DNA of 64,000 nucleotides from CAZPQM01 sp964588995 (lineage in GTDB: Bacteria; Pseudomonadota; Alphaproteobacteria; Rickettsiales; UBA8987). The notes below the pieces were generated by a model, which did no database searches, was not told where the DNA came from, and worked only from the letters and a program-made list of their open reading frames with translations. The stretch covers positions 1 through 64,000 of the forward strand of contig CAZPQM010000002.1 of assembly GCA_964588995.1 (NCBI GenBank), written 5' to 3'. A program made the position numbers and the translations under genes. Each line of letters starts with the position of its first letter. The first letter of the stretch is position 1. Below, piece by piece: positions 42,750 through 53,153 of this stretch.

Positions 42750-43360
42750 TTACGGGGTAGAAATCATCCAAAGTGACCAAACCATATTATTTAACAGGCC
42801 TGCCTGTGTTGGCAAGGAAATTGAGTATATTAGAGAGGCTATAAATTCTGATTTTGGTATAGCGGCCAACGGTGTTTTCGTTAAACGATGCGAAGAATGG
42901 TTTCGTAAAAAGTTGAATATAGCGCAAGTCCTTCTCACGGGAAGTTGTACCCATGCTTTAGAAATTATAGCGCTTTTGCTGGACTTGCGGCCCGGTGATG
43001 AAATTATCATGCCTTCTTATACTTTTGTGACAACGGCTAATGCTTTTGTACTCCATGGTGGTACACCGGTTTTCGTTGATATTAAGCCGAATAGCATGAA
43101 TATCGACGAGAATTTGCTTGAAGAGGCTGTTACGGAAAAAACACGCGCTATTTTGGTGATGCATTATGCGGGTGTTTCATGCGATATGGATAAGGTGCAA
43201 AAAATTGCGGAAAAACACCAATTGATTCTCATCGAAGACGCAGCGCAAGCTCTTATGAGCCAATATAAAAGTATCTGGGAACCTTCGGAGATTTCGCCAG
43301 CTTCAGTTTTCATGAAACGAAAAATTATACTTCCGGTGAAGTGAAGGGGGAGCGCTTATC
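42727..43360 (+). pseudogene. Frameshifted WecE/RffA-like sugar aminotransferase fragment
   Basis: Residues 20-180 match dTDP-4-amino-4,6-dideoxygalactose transaminase: FNRPACVGKEIEYI, LLTGSCTHALEIIALLLDLRPGDEIIMPSYTFVTTANAFV and MHYAGVSCDMDKV, then LILIEDAAQALMSQYK. A one-base loss near 43271 breaks the frame. The correct continuation, YLGTFGDFASFSFHETKNYTSGE, with the PLP-Lys context FHETKN, is read in another frame. A tandem duplication of GTGAA at about 43337-43346 then breaks it again. Removing it gives GEGGALIVNNAKY, joining the frame of the next gene. The C-terminal half of WecE is gone. Confidence 0.85.
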
Positions 43361-44524
43361 GTGAATAATGCTAAATATCATAACTTGCTCCAAGCATTTC
43401 ATCTTAAACCCTTAGATGTTCCAATATATGTCACGCGTCCGCGCATGCCTTCAAGAGAAGCGTATAACGAAAAATTAGATGTGCTCTGGGAGTCTAAGTG
43501 GTTAACCAATAAAGGTACATTCCACCAGGAGCTGGAGGCAAAGCTCAAACGGTTTGTCAATCGCGGCGAAGTTACGCTGGTCGCAAATGGGACGCTCTCA
43601 ATATTATTGGCGCTCAAAGCGGCTGGAGTGGAGAAAGGTGCCTCTATAGTAACAACGCCTTTTACGTTTCCAGCGACAACACATGCAGTGGAGTGGCTGG
43701 GTTGTCGGCCAATTTTTGCCGATATCGACCCTGTATCGGGCAATATTTGTCCGCAATCTGTCAAAGACCGTATAGAAGGTGATACGCAGGCAATTCTTGC
43801 AGTTCATGTTTACGGTACTCCGTGTGACGATGACGCGCTTTCTGCTTTCGGTATTCCAGTAGTCTACGATGCAGCGCATGCATTTGGTGCGGAATATAAT
43901 GGGAGGTCACTTTTAACCTATGGCCGCGCTTCTTCGACAAGTTTTCATGCTACAAAATTATTTTCCAGCGTAGAGGGTGGTGCGGTTTTTGTGCCTGGCG
44001 AGGCTGATAAGGAGCGGATTGACCGCATGCGTAATTTTGGGATCTTAAGTGAGTCGGAAGTGACTATGTCCGGGTTAAATATGAAGATGAGTGAGTTTCA
44101 CGCTGCCTTTGGCTTATTAGCATTTGAAGAGGTGCATCATGAAATTGAAGAAAGAGGAGAGATAGCTAGCCGCTATATAGAGGGTTTGCGGGATGTAGAA
44201 GGGGTTGAAATAGTAACAGCAGGTAAAGGTTTTACGCCGAACTGGTCCTACTTCGTGATTCGTATTATGCCGCAAGATTCGGGTTTTGATCGTGACGAAC
44301 TGCATCATTTCTTGCAATCGTTAAATATCAATTGCCGTCGTTATTTCCGACCGCTGACCTCGCGCATACCTACCTATAAAGCTGAACCGACGGCGTTAGA
44401 TGAAATGCTGCCCAATGCCGTGCGGATGGAGCAGGAGGTACTCTGCTTACCAATGTATGGCGAGTTGGATTTCGAGCAGGTTGATCTCATATTACGTGCT
44501 ATAAAGGCATTGAAATCATTATGA
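43361..44524 (+). CDS. DegT/DnrJ/EryC1-family sugar aminotransferase
   Basis: This 387-residue PLP enzyme converts a nucleotide-linked keto-sugar to an amino-sugar (VioA/FdtB-like). The clear family start is PIYVTRPRMPSREAYNEKLDVLWESKWLTNKGTFHQELE, from about residue 20. VANGTLSILLALKAAGV, PFTFPATTHAVEWLGCRPIFADID and YDAAHAFGAEY follow. The PLP-Lys lies in SFHATKLFSSVEGG. The C-terminus is complete. The first 19 residues (NNAKYHNLL...) continue the reading frame of the upstream wecE remnant, so the start at GTG 43361 may be a by-product of recombination. The sulfotransferase gene overlaps its end by 4 bases. Confidence 0.9.
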   Translation: MNNAKYHNLLQAFHLKPLDVPIYVTRPRMPSREAYNEKLDVLWESKWLTNKGTFHQELEAKLKRFVNRGEVTLVANGTLSILLALKAAGVEKGASIVTTPFTFPATTHAVEWLGCRPIFADIDPVSGNICPQSVKDRIEGDTQAILAVHVYGTPCDDDALSAFGIPVVYDAAHAFGAEYNGRSLLTYGRASSTSFHATKLFSSVEGGAVFVPGEADKERIDRMRNFGILSESEVTMSGLNMKMSEFHAAFGLLAFEEVHHEIEERGEIASRYIEGLRDVEGVEIVTAGKGFTPNWSYFVIRIMPQDSGFDRDELHHFLQSLNINCRRYFRPLTSRIPTYKAEPTALDEMLPNAVRMEQEVLCLPMYGELDFEQVDLILRAIKALKSL

Positions 44525-45372
44525 TATTTATTATTGGCAATCCACGTAGCGGTACGAGTATGCTGCGCTTGATGCTGACCATGCACCCCAGATTACACCT
44601 GCCGCCGGAATGTGGTTTCATGCTTTGGTGGTATGACACGTATGCGGATTGGTGTGCGGAGGATACTAAAACGCGGCTTGAAAGCTTTTTAGATGATCTA
44701 TTGCGATCGCAGAAAATTGAATTTTGGAACATAGATCGTAATGCATTAGCTTCCTATGTTAAAGAAAGATCGCCCTCAGATTATGCAGAGCTATGTAAAT
44801 TAGTATATCGTTTTCATGCAAAGATGGCCGGTAAGGAAGAGGCCGCTATAGGTGATAAAAATAATTTTCATCTCGAGCACTTGGAGACGCTCAGGTTGTT
44901 ATTTCCCGAAGCAAAATTTATCCACATTATTCGTGATGGGCGTGATGTGGCAGTGTCTTATCGCAAGTTGCATCGTAAAAAGTCAGCTTCGCCATATCGG
45001 CCTGACTTACCGATAGACATAGATCGAATCGCATATGAGTGGTGCAGAAATATTCAGACCATTGAAGCCGGTCTCAAGCATGTTGATTCAATGACGGTGC
45101 GTTACGAGGATCTAGTCCGGCAACCGAAATACGAGCTCGAATGCATTTGTGAACATCTTAATGTTTCTTATAATGTTGATATGCTTCTGTTTCATCAGCA
45201 AAATCGACTCAAAAAGTTGGAGCCTGAGGAGTTTTCAGACTGGAAACATAAGACGTTCTTACCGATTGATGATTCCGCAATAGGGCAATATCAGCAACTG
45301 TCGCATGAAGATATTGAACGTTTTGAACAGCAAGCAGAAGAAATCTTGAGACGTTATGGCTACATAACGTAA
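44521..45372 (+). CDS. PAPS-dependent sulfotransferase family protein
   Basis: This 283-residue cytoplasmic enzyme is expected to transfer sulfate from PAPS to a hydroxyl or amino acceptor. The 5'-phosphosulfate loop FIIGNPRSGTSMLRLML lies at residues 3-19. The 3'-phosphate motif is FIHIIRDGRDVAVSYRKLH near residue 138, and a conserved MTVRYEDLVRQP segment near 200 completes the family pattern. The acceptor is unknown; its position between a sugar aminotransferase and a glycosyltransferase suggests sulfation of a surface glycan or glycolipid. The start codon overlaps the aminotransferase stop (ATGA). Confidence 0.88.
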   Translation: MIFIIGNPRSGTSMLRLMLTMHPRLHLPPECGFMLWWYDTYADWCAEDTKTRLESFLDDLLRSQKIEFWNIDRNALASYVKERSPSDYAELCKLVYRFHAKMAGKEEAAIGDKNNFHLEHLETLRLLFPEAKFIHIIRDGRDVAVSYRKLHRKKSASPYRPDLPIDIDRIAYEWCRNIQTIEAGLKHVDSMTVRYEDLVRQPKYELECICEHLNVSYNVDMLLFHQQNRLKKLEPEEFSDWKHKTFLPIDDSAIGQYQQLSHEDIERFEQQAEEILRRYGYIT

Positions 45373-45381
45373 ACTGCCTTT

Positions 45382-46335
45382 ATGTTGATCTCTATTGCCA
45401 TACCGGTCTACCGCAATGCCGCCTCTCTAGAAGAGCTCTATAAGCGTATAGTAGATACTATGCTTGCCATAAAGGATGCCGATTATGAAATTATCTTCGT
45501 AGATGACGGAAGCGATGATGGTTCTGCAGATATTATAAAGCAGCTATGTAAGAAGGATGCCAAAATAATCGGCATTAAGCTATCACGGAATTTTGGACAA
45601 CATGCAGCAAATAATGCTGCATTTCAACATGTTAAAGGTGATATTGTTATTAACATGTCGGCGGACCTGCAAGATCCGCCGGAGTTGATTAAAGAGTTAG
45701 TTGAAAAAATTACTGATGGTAATGATGTAGCACTGGCTACGCGGACAAGGGTCAAAGAAACGTGGTTAAGGAGGGCTACGTCGAAATTACATTATCGTAT
45801 TGTAAGAATTGCTGTGCCTGAATATCCTCGTATGGGATTTGATTTTTGGGCTGTGAACAAAAAAGCGTTTAAAGCGCTTATGAGCTTTGATGATATCGTT
45901 CGTCGGAACCAGATTGATCTCTTGTCGATAGGCTATAAAGTGACGCATATACCCTACGCAAAACAAGCGCGCAAACATGGCAAGTCGCAATATAATTTTA
46001 TGAAGCGTCTGGATGTATCGCTTAGTCAGATTTTTGCAACTGCGATTTGGCCACTTCGACTTTCCTCCACGGCGGGAGTTATTTGCTTCTTAGCAGGTAT
46101 TGCCTATGCCAGCGTACTCATCGTAAATTACTTTTTTCACGGCACGACTTATCCTGGATGGACAAGTATAGTTGTGCTAATGCTGTTAATCGGTGGCATT
46201 AATATGTTGATACTAGGCGTTATGGGTGAGTATATGTGGCGTATTTATTACGAAACAAAACGCAGACCAATTTACTTTATTGATGAAATATACTCGGCAA
46301 AAAAACCGACCGAACGCAAAAAGTTCAATACATGA
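45382..46335 (+). CDS. Family 2 glycosyltransferase with C-terminal membrane helices
   Basis: This 317-residue DPM1/ArnC/GtrB-like enzyme transfers a sugar from a nucleotide donor to a polyprenyl phosphate or lipid. The GT-A domain has VDDGSDDGSADII near residue 40, the NFGQHAANNAAFQHVKGDIVINMSADLQDPPEL segment with the metal-binding Asp, and MGFDFWAVNKKAF. Two membrane helices lie at about residues 230-252 and 265-285. It is 9 bases after the sulfotransferase and probably in one operon with it. Its product could feed the phosphoethanolamine/glycan chemistry of this island. It is convergent to atpD. Confidence 0.9.
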   Translation: MLISIAIPVYRNAASLEELYKRIVDTMLAIKDADYEIIFVDDGSDDGSADIIKQLCKKDAKIIGIKLSRNFGQHAANNAAFQHVKGDIVINMSADLQDPPELIKELVEKITDGNDVALATRTRVKETWLRRATSKLHYRIVRIAVPEYPRMGFDFWAVNKKAFKALMSFDDIVRRNQIDLLSIGYKVTHIPYAKQARKHGKSQYNFMKRLDVSLSQIFATAIWPLRLSSTAGVICFLAGIAYASVLIVNYFFHGTTYPGWTSIVVLMLLIGGINMLILGVMGEYMWRIYYETKRRPIYFIDEIYSAKKPTERKKFNT

Positions 46336-46384
46336 ATATAGGGCGTCAGTGTTACCAAACCAATTTCGTTTACTTACACAGTCC

Positions 46385-48576
<2,192 letters not shown>

Positions 48577-48693
48577 CCTGACCTCTTCGGACGAGTACCA
48601 TAGGATAGAAGCGATAAAGCTGCAATGAAATCCTTCTGACACGGCCGCGCCGACTTTGATCCGGGCACAGCCGTATCAGAAATAGCGATAGGG

Positions 48694-49314
48694 CTAGAAG
48701 TGGTAGCTTGCTCCTAAGCGAATGGCGTCAGAATCCGGGTCTAGTCCGTCCTCACCATCGTACCAGGTGTGAGAATATTCAAGCCGCACACCCACATCAC
48801 CGTAAGCAACCAGTTCGGTTCCAAGGCCTAATTCAATACCGTCTAACTCTTCCGAACTGGTGGCAACGCCTGGGCCGGATACTTGAAAATCAGTGCGGCG
48901 ATAACCGATAATACCGTAAGGGTTCCAGCCTAAATCCGCGGTCGCATTTTCCAAAAAGGAAATGCCCGGGCGGAGGGAAACGCCCCATTCCTGCCCTTTT
49001 TCTGCTGTCACGCCGTTGATGGCATCATCACCACTGCCTGCGCCGTAAAACACTTCAATAGCGGCGTTAGCGCCGATACCCATACCTTCGCCAAGGAAAT
49101 GATCCAACTTATAACCGGCATAAATACCGCCTTCCCAGTCGTCAAGCTGGAATTCGTTATTTGCCGTATCAACATCGGTCCAGTCATATCCGCCATAAAC
49201 GCCGACATAGGGTCCGGTTAAAGCGGAAGGGTTTAAGTCCATATTCTGAGCCCGCGCAGCCATGGTGGTGCTCATGGCAAGTGCAGCCGCGCTGAAAATT
49301 ATGCGTTGTCTCAT
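48694..49314 (-). CDS. Outer-membrane beta-barrel protein
   Basis: The 206-residue product has a signal peptide (RIIFSAAALAMSTTMAARA, cleaved near residue 22) and a mature part built of alternating strands (YVGVYGGYDWTDVDT, GGIYAGYKLDHFL, GIGANAAIEVFYG). It ends in a strand with terminal Phe (DAIRLGASYHF), the signature recognised by the BAM complex. An eight-stranded OmpA/OmpW/Opa-like porin is likely. The ATG at 49314, with GGAG upstream, was taken over 49398 because it directly precedes the signal peptide. It lies between atpG and the methyltransferase. Confidence 0.85.
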   Translation of the reverse strand: MRQRIIFSAAALAMSTTMAARAQNMDLNPSALTGPYVGVYGGYDWTDVDTANNEFQLDDWEGGIYAGYKLDHFLGEGMGIGANAAIEVFYGAGSGDDAINGVTAEKGQEWGVSLRPGISFLENATADLGWNPYGIIGYRRTDFQVSGPGVATSSEELDGIELGLGTELVAYGDVGVRLEYSHTWYDGEDGLDPDSDAIRLGASYHF

Positions 49315-49442
49315 CGTTTTACTCCATTGTCTGATTACCGTTTTTTTGTAGGTAACGGCATATAAAATGGCAGTAAGGATTTTGCTTATTGGAAGCAAAA
49401 GACAATACGAGGAGTGTAAAATAAATACTGGGTGATTGCGCG

Positions 49443-50345
49443 CTACACGCTTTCCGCACCGGCAACGATTTCGGTTAGCTCGGTAGTGATAGCCGCCTGA
49501 CGCGTACGATTATATTGCAAGGTCAGGGATTTGATCATCTCGCCGGAATTACGCGTCGCATTATCCATCGCGCTCATGCGTGCGCCCTGTTCCGAAGCAG
49601 AGCTTTCCAGAAACGCATGATAAGTTTGCACGGCAATATTGCGCGGGAGCAGGTCTTCCAGAATCGCTTCCTCGTCCGGCTCGTAGAGATACACCCCTTC
49701 AAACTTATCGGCTTCTTCGTCCGCTTCCACTTTTGGCATCTCCATCGGGATAAGATGCTGAAAGGTGACTTTCTGCGTGATCGCATTGATAAATTTGTTA
49801 TACACGACTGTGCAGGAGTCAATTTCACCGGCATCAAACAGCTCCAGCACACGGCTGGTCACTGCATTGGCTTCTTTATAGCTGATGGTCTTGATTTCCG
49901 AGGTATCAAAATGCTCGTAGAGGCTGTCCTTGCAGGTATATTTCAACAGATCACGCGCCTTCTTACCGACGGTAAGCAGCTTGACCTTTGTCCCATCCTG
50001 CTTCAGCTGCCGTACACGTTGCGTCACCGCTTTAGCAATGGACGAATTAAAGCCGCCGCACAAACCACGATCAGCGGAAACGACTACGATCAGGTGCGTA
50101 TCATTCACCACCGTACCATCAGCAGTTTTGCGACCGACCAGTAAACCCGGAGCATTTTCCTGCGGGATATTATCGGCAAGGGTGGCGAGCATGCGCTCCA
50201 TCTTTTCAGTATAGGGGCGGGCTTCCTCGGCACGTTCCTGCGCTTTACGCAATTTACTCGCCGCGACCATCTGCATGGCCTTGGTAATCTTTTGCGTCGA
50301 CTTGACGCTGGTAATCCGATTTTTGAGATCTTTTAAGTTAGCCAT
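49443..50345 (-). CDS. atpG: F1 ATP synthase gamma subunit
   Basis: This is the central-stalk rotor subunit of F1. It is 300 residues, starting MANLKDLKNRITSVKSTQKITKAMQMVAASKLRKAQERAEEARPY, with VVVSADRGLCGGFNSSIAKAV in the middle and the C-terminal helix ARMSAMDNATRNSGEMIKSLTLQYNRTRQAAITTELTEIVAGAESV. Both coiled-coil helices are complete. It is separated from atpA by an S23-type gene and from atpD by two unrelated genes. The bases before the ATG (CGTATTCGTTAAATC) show no Shine-Dalgarno sequence and belong to the hexamer-like repeat left with the insertion. Confidence 0.97.
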   Translation of the reverse strand: MANLKDLKNRITSVKSTQKITKAMQMVAASKLRKAQERAEEARPYTEKMERMLATLADNIPQENAPGLLVGRKTADGTVVNDTHLIVVVSADRGLCGGFNSSIAKAVTQRVRQLKQDGTKVKLLTVGKKARDLLKYTCKDSLYEHFDTSEIKTISYKEANAVTSRVLELFDAGEIDSCTVVYNKFINAITQKVTFQHLIPMEMPKVEADEEADKFEGVYLYEPDEEAILEDLLPRNIAVQTYHAFLESSASEQGARMSAMDNATRNSGEMIKSLTLQYNRTRQAAITTELTEIVAGAESV

Positions 50346-50349
50346 GATT

Positions 50350-50397
50350 TAACGAATACGCGAATGTGCGAATGTGCGAAAACACGAATACGCGAAT
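50350..50397. repeat. Degenerate CGAATRYG tandem repeat between the S23-type gene and atpG
   Basis: The bases CGAATACG, CGAATGTG, CGAATGTG, CGAAAACACGAATACG and CGAAT follow one another at 50352-50397. They abut the stop of the four-helix-bundle gene and reach to within a few bases of the atpG start codon. The repeat marks the right boundary of the inserted gene. Confidence 0.75.
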
Positions 50398-50804
50398 TAC
50401 TCCCTTATGTTAGATTTCAGTTTAAATAACATGCGTTCAATATTCCGGTACGCCTCAAACAATTCTTCGTACTCAGCTTGTGTTAGGTAACTAAGGTCTA
50501 CCGCGTATTCAAGCCAGGATTGCACTTCAAAACATGAACCGCACGCCATCGATAGGAAACGCTTGAATTCTTTTTTAGAATCACGTTGCTTACCAAAGCC
50601 TTCCGCTACATTTGCAGTAATTGACTTACTCGAACGGCGCAATTGATCCGCTATTCCACCATATTGCTCATGTTGAGGAAAGTTGATAGCCAGCTTGTGA
50701 ACTGCTAGCGCAGTTTGATAGGCAGTTTTATATACATCCAGATCACGAAAATCACTGATGAAATTCGCTTTCAAAAGATTTCCCGTATTCCTGGATTCGC
50801 GCAT
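50397..50804 (-). CDS. Four-helix-bundle protein (S23/IVS family)
   Basis: This 135-residue protein is of the family first found encoded in intervening sequences of 23S rRNA genes (TIGR02436). Motifs are FRDLDVYKTAYQTALAVHKLAINFPQHEQYGGIADQLRRSSKSITANVAEGFGKQ and the later SMACGSCFEVQSWLEYAVDLSYLTQAEYEEL. Its cellular role is unknown. Here it sits not in rRNA but between atpA (12 bases upstream) and atpG (51 bases downstream), on the operon strand, so it should be co-transcribed with the ATP synthase genes. The flanking short repeats suggest insertion as a unit. Confidence 0.92.
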   Translation of the reverse strand: MRESRNTGNLLKANFISDFRDLDVYKTAYQTALAVHKLAINFPQHEQYGGIADQLRRSSKSITANVAEGFGKQRDSKKEFKRFLSMACGSCFEVQSWLEYAVDLSYLTQAEYEELFEAYRNIERMLFKLKSNIRE

Positions 50805-50816
50805 TTTTGTATTCCT

Positions 50817-52352
50817 TTAGCTCTTCGCGAACACTTTCTTGAATTTCTCAATCGCCTTGACGAGCTTTTTCTCCGATTCGTCGGTCAGTTTGGCATCACT
50901 ACGGATTTGCTTCAGCAGGTCCGTATGATTTGCGCGTAGCTCACTTAAAAGTTCTTTTTCAAAGCGCTGCACATCGCCCGTTTCCAGATCATCGAGATAG
51001 CCTTTCGTCCCGGCGTAGAGTGACACAACCTGCTCCTCAACGCGAAGCGGAGAGTATTGATCCTGCTTGAGCAGCTCGACCAGACGCGCCCCACGCGCCA
51101 GTAGTTTTTGCGTTGCAGCATCGAGATCGGAACCAAATTGTGCAAAGGCTTCCATCTCACGATATTGCGCGAGCTCCAGCTTGACCGAGCCGGCGACCTG
51201 CTTCATGGCTTTCACCTGAGCAGCCGAACCTACGCGGGATACGGACAAACCAACATTCACCGCCGGGCGAATCCCTTTATAGAAAAGCTCTGTTTCCAGG
51301 AAAATCTGTCCGTCCGTAATTGAAATCACGTTGGTCGGAATATAAGCGGATACATCACCTGCCTGTGTTTCAATGACCGGCAGAGCAGTCAGTGAGCCGG
51401 CTCCGCGTTCATCAGACATTTTAGCCGCCCGTTCCAGCAGGCGTGAGTGCACGAAGAAGACATCACCCGGATACGCTTCACGCCCCGGCGGACGACGCAG
51501 GAGGAGAGACATCTGACGATAGGCAACGGCGTGTTTGGAAAGATCGTCATAAACGATCATTGCGTGCATGCCGTTATCGCGGAAATATTCACCCATCGCA
51601 CAGCCGGTGTAAGCGGCGAGGAATTGCAGCGGAGCCGCATCCGAAGCCGTGGCCGCAACGATAATGGAATAATCCATCGCGCCTTCATCTTCGAGCTTTT
51701 TTACGATCTGTGCGACCGTAGAACGTTTTTGCCCGATACAGACATAAATACAATACAGCTTCTTGGATTCATCATCGGTTTCGTTGACCGATTTCTGGTT
51801 AAGAATCGCGTCAATTGCCACCGCGGTTTTACCCGTCTGACGGTCACCGATGATCAGCTCACGCTGACCCCGGCCGATCGGGATCAGGCCGTCAACCGCT
51901 TTAATACCGGTTTGCACCGGCTCGTGCACTGATTTACGATCAATAATTCCGGGTGCTTTACGTTCAACGAGGTATTTTTCTTTTGTTTTGATCGGCCCTT
52001 TACCATCAATGGGGTTGCCAAGGCCATCGACCACGCGACCAAGCAACTCTTTGCCGACCGGTACTTCAACAATGCGTCCGGTACGCTTGACCGTATCACC
52101 TTCTTTAATATCGGAATCGTTACCGAAAATCACAACACCGACGTTGTCTTCTTCCAGATTCAGTGCCATACCGACAACACCAGCGGAAAACTCCACCATT
52201 TCACCGGCCTGTACATTATCGAGGCCGTAGATCGTGGCAATCCCATCCCCTACCGAAACGACCTGACCGACTTCTTTCAGCTCGGCCTGACCTTCAAAAT
52301 CCTCGATTTGTGTTTTTAAGATTTCTGCAATTTCAGCAGCGCGAATTTCCAT
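50817..52352 (-). CDS. atpA: F1 ATP synthase alpha subunit
   Basis: This is the non-catalytic nucleotide-binding subunit of F1. It has 511 residues, the normal length. It starts [19 protein letters not shown]; the P-loop [18 protein letters not shown] and the segment [45 protein letters not shown] are exact family signatures. AGAGGATCG precedes the ATG. The gene follows atpH after about 36 bases, so the start of the operon has the ancestral order. The stop is only 12 bases from the inserted S23-type gene. Confidence 0.98.
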   Translation of the reverse strand: MEIRAAEIAEILKTQIEDFEGQAELKEVGQVVSVGDGIATIYGLDNVQAGEMVEFSAGVVGMALNLEEDNVGVVIFGNDSDIKEGDTVKRTGRIVEVPVGKELLGRVVDGLGNPIDGKGPIKTKEKYLVERKAPGIIDRKSVHEPVQTGIKAVDGLIPIGRGQRELIIGDRQTGKTAVAIDAILNQKSVNETDDESKKLYCIYVCIGQKRSTVAQIVKKLEDEGAMDYSIIVAATASDAAPLQFLAAYTGCAMGEYFRDNGMHAMIVYDDLSKHAVAYRQMSLLLRRPPGREAYPGDVFFVHSRLLERAAKMSDERGAGSLTALPVIETQAGDVSAYIPTNVISITDGQIFLETELFYKGIRPAVNVGLSVSRVGSAAQVKAMKQVAGSVKLELAQYREMEAFAQFGSDLDAATQKLLARGARLVELLKQDQYSPLRVEEQVVSLYAGTKGYLDDLETGDVQRFEKELLSELRANHTDLLKQIRSDAKLTDESEKKLVKAIEKFKKVFAKS

Positions 52353-52388
52353 GATACGATCCTCTTTAATTAACTAATGTTTATTTTA

Positions 52389-52952
52389 TTATGCAGCTTG
52401 CGGATTAATCAGTTCCAACCGCAGGCTTTCCAGTTTGCCGGCAATACTGGCATCCACCATTTTCGAACCAATTCGCACGACCAGTCCGCCAAGAATCTCC
52501 GGGTCGACGATTTCTTCGATAGTAATATCTCGCTTCGTAGCATCCGAAAGGGTTTTCTCCAGCTTGGTTTTTTGGGTTTTCGTCATAGCGCTGGCAACGG
52601 TAACGCGCGCGAGGGAAGCGTTCTGCTCGGCCATCACCAGCTCATTAAAGGCGCGGCTGACTGAGTGCAGAATGGCAAGGCGGCGATTCGTGGCGAGGAG
52701 CTTGACAAAATTCGCAGTTAGTGGATTCAGCTTGGCTTTTTTGCTGATCTGCTCAGCGATCGTGACCAGCTGGTCGTCCTTAATATTCGGGCTGTTGATA
52801 ATATGTTCCATCTCCTCCGATGCATCCAGACTTTTAGCCAGATCATCCAGATCATTCTGAACGTCGGAGAGCTTTTTCTTGTCTTTGGCAAGGTCAAACA
52901 ATGCTTCCGCGTAGCGAATGCTCAACAGGTTTTGTTCGTTTTGTTTTCCCAT
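52389..52952 (-). CDS. atpH: F1 ATP synthase delta subunit
   Basis: This is the peripheral-stalk subunit that holds F1 to the b subunits. The product has 187 residues, with SIRYAEALFDLAKDKKKLSDVQNDLDDLAKSL at the start, INSPNIKDDQLVTIAEQISKKAKLNPLTANFVKLLATNRRLAIL in the middle and EEIVDPEILGGLVVRIGSKMVDASIAGKLESLRLELI at the end. The ATG at 52952 was chosen; the three-residue longer reading begins with TTG. It heads the F1 gene group, as is usual in alphaproteobacteria. Confidence 0.96.
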   Translation of the reverse strand: MGKQNEQNLLSIRYAEALFDLAKDKKKLSDVQNDLDDLAKSLDASEEMEHIINSPNIKDDQLVTIAEQISKKAKLNPLTANFVKLLATNRRLAILHSVSRAFNELVMAEQNASLARVTVASAMTKTQKTKLEKTLSDATKRDITIEEIVDPEILGGLVVRIGSKMVDASIAGKLESLRLELINPQAA

Positions 52953-53061
52953 GTGACCCAACTCATATTACAAAGGCACGCCGTAATTAGCACAGGGATA
53001 ACGGGTTGGCAAGATCGAAGCGTCGATTTTGTTGAGCTCACAACGACGAAAGAGAGCCGTC

Positions 53062-53084
53062 ATGGCGCGAGGTAATCGCGCCAT
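53062..53084 (-). other. Perfect hairpin upstream of atpH
   Basis: ATGGCGCGA at 53062-53070 pairs fully with TCGCGCCAT at 53076-53084 around the loop GGTAA. It lies about 110 bases upstream of the atpH start, in the presumed leader or promoter region of the F1 operon. It could be an operator, a leader hairpin or a weak terminator for rhlE. Confidence 0.5.
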
Positions 53085-53110
53085 TCTGCTTCCCTGTAAA
53101 CGTAGGTGAT

Positions 53111-53145
53111 ATCGTTATCCCATGATCAGGCCGCGGGATAACGAT
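53111..53145 (-). terminator. Candidate rhlE terminator (11-bp inverted repeat)
   Basis: ATCGTTATCCC at 53111-53121 is perfectly complementary to GGGATAACGAT at 53135-53145, loop of 13 bases. It begins about 9 bases beyond the rhlE stop on the minus strand. There is no T tract on the minus-strand 3' side, so efficiency is uncertain. Confidence 0.45.
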
Positions 53146-53153
53146 TTATTCCT

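Noticed and set aside
50350..50397. CGAAT repeats considered as a CRISPR remnant
   Set aside because: Units are only 8 bases without unique spacers; a simple degenerate tandem repeat fits better.
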